Virus record (IMG/VR): IMGVR_UViG_3300006924_000033
Location: 1-49,553 of that record
DNA length: 49,553 nucleotides
Origin: a virus
Direction: 5' to 3' (one strand)
Position numbers and translations under genes: made by a program
The notes under the pieces: model-generated
What the model was told of the DNA's origin: nothing
What the model saw: only the letters and a program-made list of their open reading frames with translations
The model's database searches: none
Part shown: piece by piece, positions 14,483 to 22,594 of the stretch
How positions within the stretch are numbered: position 1 is the stretch's first letter
How the letters are laid out: every line of letters starts with the position of its first letter

Positions 14483-14996
14483 ACATTTAACAAGCAAAGG
14501 CAAAGTCATAGATATGGAATCTATTATTGCTCAGCAAGGCGATGCTCCTGCTATTGGCAACATGCCCGTAAATGGTAAAGGTGACCTCATCGGACCAGGT
14601 GGCCAAATTATCAAAACAGCAGATCAAAGAGCAAGAGATCATTATAAGAATGTTGATGGTTCTGAGTCTGGCCAAGTTAGTATTAAAAATGCACAACCAT
14701 CCTTTAGTGGTGTAAATGCAGAACCTTCTGATTTATCACCAGAAGTCAAAACTGCCGCAACAGGCAAGTCAGAGGCTAAAATACAGCCGGACCCAGTAGT
14801 TAAAGAAGAACCTGTAAAACAAGAAGTTAAAATGCAAGAAGAAAAAGATGTAGAAGAACTTACTAAAACACAGGTTGCAAAATCAAAAGCACAGGCACAA
14901 AGCAAAGAACCAATAGGGTATAAGGAGGTGGAACTGCCCAATGGAGATATAGAAATGGTGCCAATATTTGAGGACGACTGGGAAGACGATGCATAG
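14475..14996 (+). CDS. Hypothetical, disordered, acid-tailed protein
   Basis: A 173-residue protein rich in Gln, Glu, Lys and Pro from about residue 60 (EEPVKQEVKMQEEKD), so mostly disordered. It is followed by a small beta-like end (VELPNGDIEMVPIFEDDW) with an acidic C-terminus (DDWEDDA). The N-terminus (GKVIDMESIIAQQGD and GKGDLIGPGGQI) looks conserved but I cannot name it. The gene is bounded by the DnaE-like gene (8-base overlap) and the co-chaperonin (8-base overlap). A scaffold or adaptor role is possible. Confidence 0.6.
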   Translation: MSKHLTSKGKVIDMESIIAQQGDAPAIGNMPVNGKGDLIGPGGQIIKTADQRARDHYKNVDGSESGQVSIKNAQPSFSGVNAEPSDLSPEVKTAATGKSEAKIQPDPVVKEEPVKQEVKMQEEKDVEELTKTQVAKSKAQAQSKEPIGYKEVELPNGDIEMVPIFEDDWEDDA

Positions 14997-15507
14997 ATTA
15001 AAAGCAATAGGTGACAACCTTTTATGTATAAATGGCGACTTCGGTGAGAAGAAATTAGCCAGTGGTATTATTATACCAAACGATGACAGCAAGGAATCAG
15101 GTGTTAGAAGCAGATGGTTCCAAGTTTTTAGTGTAGGTCCAACTATCAGAGAAAAGTTTGGCGACGAACTTAAACCAGGCTACTGGGTAGTAGTTAAACA
15201 CGGTAGATGGACTCCTAATATACAATTACCAATTGATGAATACAGAGAGCAACTCTCAGAAACAATTGGTGTGATGCCTGAAGACGTAGACAAACATGTT
15301 TCTTCAGGAGCCAGATACAATGATAAATTTATGTTTTGGAAAGTAGACTATCATGACGGTGTACTAGGGTATTTCCCAGGAAGTGTACTGCCAACAGAAT
15401 ACTATGAAAGCCAGCAAGTCACATCTTCACTAAGAGATGATCAAAGAGTTTATACTGCTAAACAGACTGCTAAACAAGAAATTTATACTGAATCTGGTGA
15501 AGTGTGA
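14989..15507 (+). CDS. GroES-like co-chaperonin (gp31/CocO type)
   Basis: A 172-residue protein. Residues about 1-70 follow the GroES beta-barrel (RLKAIGDNLLCI, an SGIIIPND mobile-loop-like stretch, VFSVGPTIREKFGDELKPGYWVVV). The rest is an insertion and C-terminal extension not found in GroES. In T4, gp31 replaces GroES so that GroEL can fold the large capsid protein. The mobile-loop region here contains GIII, similar to the GroEL-binding tripeptide. Start ATG 14989 overlaps the previous gene; a longer start is less likely. Its stop overlaps a GTG-start membrane gene. Confidence 0.8.
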   Translation: MHRLKAIGDNLLCINGDFGEKKLASGIIIPNDDSKESGVRSRWFQVFSVGPTIREKFGDELKPGYWVVVKHGRWTPNIQLPIDEYREQLSETIGVMPEDVDKHVSSGARYNDKFMFWKVDYHDGVLGYFPGSVLPTEYYESQQVTSSLRDDQRVYTAKQTAKQEIYTESGEV

Positions 15508-15764
15508 GTATAGATACACAGTCCTTAAAAGAATCACTAGGCGATACAGCATTAGCATTAGTTATTAACTTTCCGCTGAACATGTTGCTATTGTACATTG
15601 CCAATAGAACATTCATACCTAATTTAGATAGCGAAGGAGATATAATCTTTTGGACTTCGGTATTCCTAACATTTTGGTTTACTTTAGTTGCCATTACAAG
15701 AAAATATTTTGTAAGGGTTTGGTTTAAGAATAAAGAATTGAGGAAAGCACATGCCGTACATTGA
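15504..15764 (+). CDS. Small two-pass membrane protein
   Basis: An 86-residue protein with two hydrophobic helices (about 15-34 and 48-67) separated by a short polar turn, and a basic C-terminal tail. It resembles the DUF7220-type small phage membrane proteins. The GTG start at 15504 lies four bases before the co-chaperonin stop ends, and its own stop overlaps the next ATG, a typical coupled arrangement. Two short helices and a basic tail are compatible with a holin but not evidence for one. Confidence 0.65.
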   Translation: MSIDTQSLKESLGDTALALVINFPLNMLLLYIANRTFIPNLDSEGDIIFWTSVFLTFWFTLVAITRKYFVRVWFKNKELRKAHAVH

Positions 15765-15993
15765 AAAGACAGGTAACAGAGCAATAGCAGAACAACTATG
15801 GCAATGGGAAGGAGTAATGCACGACCCAAACATAGATGGCTTTAATGGTTGGGGTTGTAAGAAAAAGATTTATGAAGTTTACTTCCAAGCCAAAAAGGCA
15901 TTAGACAATGCACCTACTTATGTAGATGAAGATATATTCTTACACGAGCATAGAAAAAAAGAAATAGAACATCAACTTAAAAGAAAAAGATAG
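15751..15993 (+). CDS. Small hypothetical protein
   Basis: An 80-residue protein with a compact N-terminal half (QLWQWEGVMHDPNIDGFNGWGCKKKIYEVYF) and a charged helical tail ending in Lys and Arg (HRKKEIEHQLKRKR). No family is recognised. It overlaps the membrane gene by 14 bases and shares its last base with the GTG start of the sulfotransferase gene, so it is part of the same operon. Confidence 0.6.
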   Translation: MPYIEKTGNRAIAEQLWQWEGVMHDPNIDGFNGWGCKKKIYEVYFQAKKALDNAPTYVDEDIFLHEHRKKEIEHQLKRKR

Positions 15994-16751
15994 TGGAAAT
16001 CCTGATTGGCAAAAAACAAGCATACCCTTTTGTGTTTGTTAAAGGTAGACGTTGCGGTTCAAACTCATTAAATGTCTGGCTTGAAGCATACATTGGTAGA
16101 GAAAATTATTTAGACTTGTCAGGCGACAACTGGTCTATTAATTATGATTTATTTGATGTAGTAGAAAACGATATACTAGCCGCACCTAAAGTAACTTTTT
16201 GCCGTAATCCATATTCAAGAGTAGTAGCAGGTTATCTAGCAGACATTTGGCATTATGCTCCTTACTTTCCTGTAAACATAAGTGACCCTGATCACCCTAA
16301 CCAACCACCACCCAATGCAGACCATTCTACACAAATTGATATGTCTCTATATAAAATGACTGATGATATGGACAAGCACATAGAAGCATTTACATATTTC
16401 TTAGATGAGATGTGCGATTACATGAGCGGCAATGAAGCAAGGCATTGGTGGCAAGTTACATTGGTAAACGAACCTTTGATACATACAATACTAGACAATG
16501 AACCATCCAATATAGAATTTTTTGATTTTGTTTTAAAACAAGAAGAACTACAAGAACGTTGGCCTGAAGTGTCTAAATTAATCATAGGCAAGGAAACAAA
16601 AATACATAAAGCAAATAATTTTCATGCTAGACACCCAAGCGATAATAGAACAACATCAGACTTTATGCAATTATTAGATCACAACAACAATAGAGACAAA
16701 ATTGCAGAATACTGGAAAGAAGATTTTGAATGTTTTGGCTACGAAAAATAG
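15993..16751 (+). CDS. Sulfotransferase family protein
   Basis: A 252-residue protein with the phosphosulfate-binding signature of Golgi-type (family 2) sulfotransferases. The 5'-phosphosulfate loop is KGRRCGSNSL near residues 17-26, and the 3'-phosphate loop is CRNPYSRVVAGYL near 69-81. Such enzymes move sulfate from PAPS to sugars, proteins or lipids. The target here is unknown; host surface polysaccharide or a virion glycan are possibilities. It starts with GTG overlapping the previous TAG. An early promoter follows, so it ends its operon. Confidence 0.8.
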   Translation: MEILIGKKQAYPFVFVKGRRCGSNSLNVWLEAYIGRENYLDLSGDNWSINYDLFDVVENDILAAPKVTFCRNPYSRVVAGYLADIWHYAPYFPVNISDPDHPNQPPPNADHSTQIDMSLYKMTDDMDKHIEAFTYFLDEMCDYMSGNEARHWWQVTLVNEPLIHTILDNEPSNIEFFDFVLKQEELQERWPEVSKLIIGKETKIHKANNFHARHPSDNRTTSDFMQLLDHNNNRDKIAEYWKEDFECFGYEK

Positions 16752-16780
16752 TTGACTTTTATCTACATTTAGTTTATAAT
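16752..16780 (+). promoter_or_regulatory. Sigma70-type early promoter before the clamp-loader operon
   Basis: TTGACT (16752-16757), 17-base spacing, TATAAT (16775-16780). Predicted start is about 16787, with AAGGA close before the ATG at 16798. Confidence 0.8.
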
Positions 16781-16797
16781 ACACAAAAGGAATATAT

Positions 16798-17034
16798 ATG
16801 AAACAAGGTAACTTATTTGATGAACTGTATGATGCACAGGAAACTGACGATTATACAGATGATACTAATCATGCAAATGCAAATGGTTTGTATCCAATAG
16901 CAAGTGAAGATGTTATTAAGCAAGAACTAGTTACATATTATAGAGTTGCAGGTGCTGTTAAGAAAGTAACAAAGTCTAGAAACTTTCTTTTTAATGAACA
17001 TAACGACACAACAACTATTGAGGTTTTTAAATGA
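16798..17034 (+). CDS. Small protein encoded with gp44
   Basis: A 78-residue protein, acidic in its first half (YDAQETDDYTDDTN) and basic in its second (VKKVTKSRNFLFNEHN). It opens the early operon and overlaps the clamp-loader ATPase gene by four bases. No family is recognised. Its early-expression setting suggests a replication or transcription accessory. In T4 the gene next to 44 is 62, the small clamp-loader subunit; this protein is far too short for a full gp62. Confidence 0.65.
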   Translation: MKQGNLFDELYDAQETDDYTDDTNHANANGLYPIASEDVIKQELVTYYRVAGAVKKVTKSRNFLFNEHNDTTTIEVFK

Positions 17035-17957
17035 AAGAATTATGGGTAGAAAAATACAGACCTAACACAGTAGATGGATATGTATTTAGAGATATCAATC
17101 AACGTAAGCAGATAGAAGGCTGGATTAATGATGGTGCATTGCCACACTTACTGTTTAGTGGTGCTCCAGGTACAGGTAAAACTACATTAGCAAAGGTATT
17201 GCTACACAGTTTAGAAGTAGATCAATTTGATATACTTGAAATTAATGCTAGTAACGAAAATGGTATTGACGTTATTAGAGATAGAATCACAAACTTTGTG
17301 AGTACTATGCCGTTTGGAGAGTTTAAGTATGTATTGCTAGATGAAGCAGATTACATTACTCCTAATGGGCAGGCGGCGTTACGTGGTATGATGGAAATGT
17401 ATCATACAACTGCTAGGTTCATATTAACCTGTAACTACCCACAAAGAATTATCCCGGCTCTTCATTCTAGGTCCCAAGGTTTCCATATTGAGAAACTAGA
17501 CATAAATGAATTTACAGCCAGGATAGCAACTATCTGTGTTGAAGAGGGCGTACAGATAGATTTAGAAACCCTTGACACTTATGTACAAGCAAGTTATCCA
17601 GATCTTCGTAAGAGCATCAACTTGGTACAACAAAATGTAGTCGACGGTGTATTACAAAGTCCTCAAGATGGCGATGCCGCACAAAGCGACTGGATGCTAT
17701 CTATGGTAGAGTTATTCAAAGCAGGCAAATACAAAGAAGCAAGAACACTTATTTGTGATCAAGCAAGACCAGAAGAGTACGAAGATGTATTCAAGTTTTT
17801 GTACAGAAACTTAGATTTATGGGGAGCAGAGCCACTGAAGCAAGACCAAAGCATTGTTATCATAAGAGATGGTATGGTGAAGAGTGTGTCTTGTGCAGAC
17901 CCAGAGATTAACCTTAGTGCAACTCTAGTAGAACTAGAGATGAATGCTATGGGTTAA
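17031..17957 (+). CDS. 44: Clamp-loader ATPase, gp44-like
   Basis: A 308-residue AAA+ protein (T4 gp44 is 319). Walker A is SGAPGTGKTT near residues 43-52, Walker B VLLDEADYI near 101-109, and sensor 1 lies in the LTCNYPQRI segment. The SRC arginine-finger region reads HSRSQG near 145-150, with Ser in place of Cys. Small loader subunits with this layout open the sliding clamp and place it on primer-template DNA. A small subunit (gp62) is not visible in this window. The clamp itself is encoded far away at 45191. It is transcribed early with the small gene before it. Confidence 0.93.
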   Translation: MKELWVEKYRPNTVDGYVFRDINQRKQIEGWINDGALPHLLFSGAPGTGKTTLAKVLLHSLEVDQFDILEINASNENGIDVIRDRITNFVSTMPFGEFKYVLLDEADYITPNGQAALRGMMEMYHTTARFILTCNYPQRIIPALHSRSQGFHIEKLDINEFTARIATICVEEGVQIDLETLDTYVQASYPDLRKSINLVQQNVVDGVLQSPQDGDAAQSDWMLSMVELFKAGKYKEARTLICDQARPEEYEDVFKFLYRNLDLWGAEPLKQDQSIVIIRDGMVKSVSCADPEINLSATLVELEMNAMG

Positions 17958-17963
17958 TAAATA
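17956..17963 (+). promoter_or_regulatory. Late promoter AATAAATA (leaderless geometry)
   Basis: AATAAATATT overlaps the gp44 stop codon. Predicted +1 is 17969, the A of the next ATG. Confidence 0.7.
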
Positions 17964-17968
17964 TTAGC

Positions 17969-19510
17969 ATGAAAAAGAAAGCAGTTGTTATATCTGAATC
18001 TAACAAACAAAAGCCAAGAATATCTAAAGAAATAATTCGTTCTACTTTTCCAGCAAACTACAGATCTTTAGGTGCTCATGTTATCAAACACGAATTTGAA
18101 AAGTTAGGTGTAGAATCAACTGTTATAGATTTTTGTTTTCATTTTGACGAAGAAGACTTAATCAAAGGTGTAATAAATTTTTTACGCAATTCAGATGTAC
18201 AGTTTATATGTATAAGTGCCACTCTATCTATGGGACTAGAGCAAGAGTATATTGCACTTGCTCGTAAAATTAAAAGTAAATTGCCTAATGCAAAAATATT
18301 ATATGGAGGCAATAGAAGAGTACAACGTAACGACATGGAATACATGAAACATTGCGATGGTATTTTCTTAGGTAGATGTGCAGAAATGCTAACAGATTTT
18401 GTTGCTGGTAAAGACATGTCAAAGTTTATACAAAATCCAGAGTTTACAAATATTTTTGCTAACCATAATTATAATTATGACATTGAAAAACCTATTACAT
18501 ACGGTTTATTTAAAGATGATGACTTTTTAGAATCTACTGACGTAATAGGATTTGAAGTTGCATTAGGCTGTAAATTTAATTGTAGTTTTTGCAATTATCC
18601 ATTACGAGCGTCTAAGACTTTATATATGAATTGCGAAGAGCAACTTTATTACACAATGCAACACGCATATGATACATACGGTATTACACACTTTTACGCC
18701 GCAGACGATACAATTAATGAGTCAGATGAAAAACTTGAATTACTTGCTAAAGTTGTTAATAAATTAAGTTTCAAACCCAGAATAACATCTTTTGCTAGAC
18801 TTGATGTTATGGCAAAAAGACCTCACCAGATTGATTTGTATAAAGAAATTGGAATGAATGGTGCTAACTTTGGTATAGAAAGTTTTGGTAATGCCGCAAT
18901 AAAAGCCACAAGAAAGAAAAGCACAATAGAAGATCTTGTGTATGTTTCTCAAAGGTTAAGAAAAGAAATAGATGACTTTTGGATTAGTTCAGGTTTTATA
19001 TTTGGATTAGCAAACGACAGTTACGAAGAGTTTGAAAAAAATTTAAGATACTGTGAAGACAATTTACTTGTTGATAATGCTGGTACTATAACATTAATCA
19101 TTGAGCCTAAAAAGAATCATCCTGGCTACAAAGACTTTGGAGGAGAATGGTTAGCATGGGACGAAGGCGCCTTTGCTGATATAGATATATACCCAGAAAG
19201 ATTTGGTTACACCATAGACGAAAATACATTAGAATGGTCAAACGAATACACTAATAAATCAGAAGCAAAAGAACGTACTGACATAGCCTCAAAAGCAATA
19301 CAAAAAAGAAATGTCATAACAAATCATATTGAAGCATTTACTTGGCAAAGTGTCATGGCACAAGGCATAGCATCATCAAGAAACGACTGGTATGAACAAA
19401 AAGAAACCTTGTCAGGATTAGGTCTTGTTCAAAAAGCAACTTATATTACAGATCAAACAGTAAATAGGTATGTAAATAAAAAATTAAATTGGTTACTTAA
19501 TGAAGTATAA
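17969..19510 (+). CDS. Radical SAM protein, second, with B12-binding-like domain
   Basis: A 513-residue protein. Its N-terminal part (about 1-150, with the ILYGGNRRVQ strand-turn) looks cobalamin-binding, and the radical SAM motif is C201-KFN-C205-SF-C208 followed by the expected barrel strands. It differs in length and detail from the protein at 4005, so the two are distant paralogues. It heads a metabolic operon with the sugar dehydrogenase and SufE, the latter possibly relevant for its Fe-S cluster. It starts at the predicted +1 of a late promoter. Confidence 0.88.
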   Translation: MKKKAVVISESNKQKPRISKEIIRSTFPANYRSLGAHVIKHEFEKLGVESTVIDFCFHFDEEDLIKGVINFLRNSDVQFICISATLSMGLEQEYIALARKIKSKLPNAKILYGGNRRVQRNDMEYMKHCDGIFLGRCAEMLTDFVAGKDMSKFIQNPEFTNIFANHNYNYDIEKPITYGLFKDDDFLESTDVIGFEVALGCKFNCSFCNYPLRASKTLYMNCEEQLYYTMQHAYDTYGITHFYAADDTINESDEKLELLAKVVNKLSFKPRITSFARLDVMAKRPHQIDLYKEIGMNGANFGIESFGNAAIKATRKKSTIEDLVYVSQRLRKEIDDFWISSGFIFGLANDSYEEFEKNLRYCEDNLLVDNAGTITLIIEPKKNHPGYKDFGGEWLAWDEGAFADIDIYPERFGYTIDENTLEWSNEYTNKSEAKERTDIASKAIQKRNVITNHIEAFTWQSVMAQGIASSRNDWYEQKETLSGLGLVQKATYITDQTVNRYVNKKLNWLLNEV

Positions 19511-20297
19511 AATAGGAATTATAGGTAAAGGTTTTGTAGGAAGTGCTGTCAGTGATGGCTTTTCTAATATAGAACAGTACGTGGTGGATCCTAAAATTTC
19601 AGAGGACAACACAATTGATAAACTTGTCAATGACTTTGATCCACCGCTTACTTTCGTTTGTGTTCCAACACCACCTAATGAAGACGGTAGTGTTAATGTA
19701 GACATTGTTACTGAAGTTCTACAAGAATTAAACGATTGTGAGTATAAAGGTATAGTTGTTGTTAAAAGCACAATTATACCTGACTACTTACATGTATTTA
19801 AAAAATCCTACAAATTAAAAATAGTTTATAATCCAGAGTTTCTCACTGAAGCAAATGCTTCACAGGACTTTGTTAATCCAAACATGCAAGTACTCGGAGG
19901 GAAATGGAAAGACTGCGACACAGTTGAAAAAGCATACAATAGGTATAGCAATGTGAGAGTAGTTCCGACATTCAAAGTAGACTTGAGTACTGCAAGTTTG
20001 ATTAAGTATACTATTAATAGTTGGTTAGCAACTAAAGTTGTTTTCTTTAATGAACTATACAACCTACAACAAGCAAGTAGCAGTATGGTTAGTTGGGATC
20101 AGTTTACAGATATGCTAACAAGAGATCCACGCATGGGCAATAGTCATATGAAAGTGCCCGGGACTGATGGCGAGTTTGGCTTTGGTGGACATTGTTTTCC
20201 TAAGGACACAGAAGCATTAATCAATTATGCTCAAAGTAAAAACATTAAATTATCACTGCTAGAAAAAGCAGTTAGTAAAAACAAGAAGATAAGATGA
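19500..20297 (+). CDS. UDP-sugar dehydrogenase-like, lacking the C-terminal domain
   Basis: A 265-residue protein matching the NAD-binding and central domains of UDP-glucose/nucleotide-sugar dehydrogenases. GIIGKGFVGSA at the N-terminus forms the Rossmann loop, VCVPTPPNEDGSVN is the second strand region, and the catalytic Cys is in FGGHCFPKDT near residue 238. A full enzyme has about 400 residues, with a third, UDP-binding domain that is absent here. It may act on a smaller substrate, form a partner complex or be degenerate. It overlaps the radical SAM gene by 11 bases and sufE by 4. Confidence 0.85.
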   Translation: MKYKIGIIGKGFVGSAVSDGFSNIEQYVVDPKISEDNTIDKLVNDFDPPLTFVCVPTPPNEDGSVNVDIVTEVLQELNDCEYKGIVVVKSTIIPDYLHVFKKSYKLKIVYNPEFLTEANASQDFVNPNMQVLGGKWKDCDTVEKAYNRYSNVRVVPTFKVDLSTASLIKYTINSWLATKVVFFNELYNLQQASSSMVSWDQFTDMLTRDPRMGNSHMKVPGTDGEFGFGGHCFPKDTEALINYAQSKNIKLSLLEKAVSKNKKIR

Positions 20298-20713
20298 TAG
20301 CAACTATAGAACCCATAGTAGAAACACTAGAAGCATTAGAAACTGATTTAGACCGTTATGAATACTTAATTGAATTAGGCGACAGTCTTGCAGGTATTGG
20401 TGTTACAGAAATGATTAATGACGAAAACTATGTTGCAGGATGTCAAAGCGATGTGTGGTTAACACACATACTAGACGAAAACAATACATTGCAATTCTAT
20501 GCACATTCAGACAGTAAACTTGTTAAAGGTTTATTACATATTTTAGTAGAGGCATTCAGTGGTTACCAACCAAATGATATGCTTAATTTTAACATGTCTT
20601 CCGTACAAAAGATACCATTAGGTGCTCAACTTAGTATGCAAAGACAAATTGGTATGATGAGTGTGTTTAGGAAAATGCAATACATATCAAAACAATATAC
20701 AGCATCAGCATGA
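20294..20713 (+). CDS. sufE: SufE-like sulfur acceptor
   Basis: A 139-residue SufE. The active Cys is C50 in NYVAGCQSDVWL, at almost the same place as Cys51 of E. coli SufE, and the helical C-terminus (IPLGAQLSMQRQIGMMSVFRKM) fits the family. SufE takes persulfide from the desulfurase SufS and passes it to the SufBCD scaffold for Fe-S assembly. No sufS or sufB is seen here, so it would work with the host proteins. It follows a radical SAM enzyme in the same operon, which fits an Fe-S demand. It overlaps both neighbours by four bases. Confidence 0.88.
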   Translation: MIATIEPIVETLEALETDLDRYEYLIELGDSLAGIGVTEMINDENYVAGCQSDVWLTHILDENNTLQFYAHSDSKLVKGLLHILVEAFSGYQPNDMLNFNMSSVQKIPLGAQLSMQRQIGMMSVFRKMQYISKQYTASA

Positions 20714-20958
20714 TTACAATACCCGATATAATAGGATTCACAGGTGTGGCATTACTTATAGTCACATACGCATTATTACAATTAGAACGCATAGACCCTA
20801 AGGGTTTTTGGTACAGTTTCAATAACTTAATTGTAGCAATACTTGTAACAGTTAGTCTAGTTTACACACCTAACCTAGCAAGTTTGGTAATAGAATTCTT
20901 TTGGTTTATAATCAGTGCCTATGGAATCTACATGTACTTTAAAAGGAAGAACAGTTGA
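20710..20958 (+). CDS. CBU_0592-like three-pass membrane protein
   Basis: An 82-residue hydrophobic protein with about three helices (8-25, 36-53, 58-75). The pattern DIIGFTGVALLIVTYALLQ, then FNNLIVAILVTV, then FFWFIISAYGIYMYF resembles the CBU_0592-type membrane domain of unknown function. It sits between sufE and an SDR gene with four-base overlaps on both sides, so it is cotranscribed. No holin-like charge pattern is evident. Confidence 0.7.
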   Translation: MITIPDIIGFTGVALLIVTYALLQLERIDPKGFWYSFNNLIVAILVTVSLVYTPNLASLVIEFFWFIISAYGIYMYFKRKNS

Positions 20959-21494
20959 AAATAGCAATTACAGGACATAGCAAAGGCATTGGTAAAGCAT
21001 GTTTTGATTTACTAAGCAAAGAGCATGATGTAATTGGTATGAGTAGAAGCAATGGCTTTGATATAAATGAAATCAAACCTATCATAATGACAGCCAACTC
21101 CTGTGATATGTTTATTAATAATGCATACAGTGGCACTAAACAATCTGAACTTTTTGATCAATTGTTTAACTTGTGGAGAACAGACGATACTAAAACTATT
21201 GTAAATATTAATAGTAGAAGCAAGTATGACGGTGTTAGGACATCATTGTATGGAGCAGATAAAAAGCATTTAGATCATATAGCACAATCTAATGTATTCA
21301 GCGATATGAATAAAAGAGTCAGAGTAATTAATATTAATCCAGGCTATGTAGATACTGATATGATACCGCCACGTGCTAAAGATTACAATAAACTTTCACC
21401 TGAAACAGTAGCAGAAGCAATTAAGTGGTGCATTGATAAACCACAAGAAATAGAAATCAACGAGTTATCATTATGGTCGACCTGGTTACAGTAG
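20955..21494 (+). CDS. Short-chain dehydrogenase/reductase (SDR)
   Basis: A 179-residue SDR, shorter than the usual 240-260. The dinucleotide loop TGHSKGIGKA is at residues 6-15, NNAYSG replaces NNAG, and the catalytic Tyr and Lys are in SLYGADKKH with the Ser a short way before. The family's last region, VININPGYVDTDM, is present. It starts with TTG, overlapping the previous TGA, with GGAAG upstream. The substrate is unknown. It shares an operon with the sugar dehydrogenase and SufE. Confidence 0.82.
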   Translation: MKIAITGHSKGIGKACFDLLSKEHDVIGMSRSNGFDINEIKPIIMTANSCDMFINNAYSGTKQSELFDQLFNLWRTDDTKTIVNINSRSKYDGVRTSLYGADKKHLDHIAQSNVFSDMNKRVRVININPGYVDTDMIPPRAKDYNKLSPETVAEAIKWCIDKPQEIEINELSLWSTWLQ

Positions 21495-21682
21495 CAGAAG
21501 AAATGATTAAGTACGAGCCTGAATTTAGAGAAGGTGGGTTTGTCTACACGCATATTAAACAAAACAAAAGCGACCCTCTGGTTGCTATTAAAAGTGCAGT
21601 TGATAGGATGACCGACTTGTATGATTTAGAGCATAACCAAGTCGGCCAAGTTAGCGAAATTATCTTACAAAGATTAGTTTAA
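21473..21682 (+). CDS. Small hypothetical protein
   Basis: A 69-residue protein starting inside the SDR gene (22-base overlap) and ending nine bases inside the oppositely oriented phoH gene. It is acidic and helical (VTVAEEMIKYEPEFREGG, then a long helix with DPLVAIKSAVDRMTDLYDLEHN). No family is recognised. It is the last gene of the + strand operon that began at 17969; no terminator is seen before the convergent gene. Confidence 0.6.
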   Translation: MVDLVTVAEEMIKYEPEFREGGFVYTHIKQNKSDPLVAIKSAVDRMTDLYDLEHNQVGQVSEIILQRLV

Positions 21683-22423
21683 ATCATTATAGACACTTAG
21701 TATTTCTGCAACAGCAGGGTGCCTTTCTATATCTTTGCTAGTAAATTCTATTGTTCTAATGAATTCGTAATCCTTTTCTTCTAGTCTTTCTAAGAAATCC
21801 TTTAATCCATTGTCACCAAAGCCTCTATCATGTTGACGTAAGTCACCGGTAATAACCATTTTACTGCCTACGCCTATTCTAGTTAAAAGCATTTTCATCT
21901 GTTCAATAGTTGCATTTTGCATTTCATCTGCAATAACAAATGAGTTTTTAAATGTTCTACCTCTCATATATGCCAGTGGTGCAATCTCAATAATGTTTGC
22001 GTCTATCATATTTTCTATGTGACTGGGTGTAAAGTGTTCCTCAAAAATATCTATAATTGGCCTAGTCCATGGAGCCATCTTATCCTGTAATGTACCAGGT
22101 AAGAAGCCGTGTTGCTCATCAACACTTATTGCTGGCCTTGTAATAACTATTTTGGACACCATTCCAGACATTAACGACTGTACGGCCTTCTTTGTAGCAA
22201 TATATGTTTTACCCGTACCTGCTGGTCCTACAGCAAATGTAATAGACGTATTTGTATGCTCTAGTGATGCAAGTAAATTGTCTTGGGTTATGTTTCTAGG
22301 TACTACTGTACAATTAGCCGTCTTCGTATTATATCTGTTATCAAGTTTCAATATTAATTCCTCCGTTTGTAGTTGGCGTATTTTCGCCTTGAATTCTCGT
22401 TCTTTGCGTTTTTTTCTTGACAT
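21674..22423 (-). CDS. phoH: PhoH-like ATPase
   Basis: A 249-residue minus-strand protein with the PhoH nucleotide-binding core. Walker A is GPAGTGKT at residues 66-73, followed by VITRPAISVDEQHGFLPGTLQDKM, the Walker B region FVIADEMQNATIEQMKMLLTR, and the motif KMVITGDLRQHD. PhoH is very common in marine phages; it is an ATPase with RNA-related activity in some bacteria, and its phage role is unsettled. A basic stretch (SRKKRKEREFKAK) forms the N-terminus. It has a clean ribosome site (AGGAG), and an intrinsic-terminator-like hairpin lies in its leader. It is one of three minus-strand genes in the window. Confidence 0.95.
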   Translation of the reverse strand: MSRKKRKEREFKAKIRQLQTEELILKLDNRYNTKTANCTVVPRNITQDNLLASLEHTNTSITFAVGPAGTGKTYIATKKAVQSLMSGMVSKIVITRPAISVDEQHGFLPGTLQDKMAPWTRPIIDIFEEHFTPSHIENMIDANIIEIAPLAYMRGRTFKNSFVIADEMQNATIEQMKMLLTRIGVGSKMVITGDLRQHDRGFGDNGLKDFLERLEEKDYEFIRTIEFTSKDIERHPAVAEILSVYNDLN

Positions 22424-22446
22424 GGTTGTCTCCTTATTAGAGCCAT

Positions 22447-22477
22447 AAAAAAACCGTGCATGGGTTCCATGAACGGT
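22447..22477 (-). terminator. Terminator-like hairpin in the phoH leader (attenuator candidate)
   Basis: Read on the minus strand: ACCGT, one mismatch, CATGG, a three-base loop, CCATG, the mismatch partner, ACGGT, then seven T. That is ten base pairs plus a T tract. It ends 24 bases before the phoH start. No minus-strand gene lies upstream, so it may attenuate phoH rather than close another transcript. Confidence 0.65.
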
Positions 22478-22581
22478 GGGGTTCTGTATGTATTTCTACA
22501 ACTTTTTAAATGGTTGTTAATCATCATGTAATATTATTTAGTATTTGACGTCAATGTTAAAACAACTCATTTAATAACTTT

Positions 22582-22589
22582 GATAAATA
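22582..22589 (+). promoter_or_regulatory. Late promoter GATAAATA (leaderless geometry)
   Basis: GATAAATACT with predicted +1 at 22595, the A of the ATG of the next gene. It supports that ATG over an in-frame codon about 15 bases earlier. Confidence 0.8.
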
Positions 22590-22594
22590 CTTGT

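Noticed and set aside
22152-22448. Plus-strand open frame opposite phoH
   Set aside because: It is a shadow of the PhoH coding frame and has no ribosome site or recognisable product.
22580-22594. In-frame codon at 22580 as the start of the 22595 gene
   Set aside because: It lies within the late promoter and upstream of its predicted transcription start.
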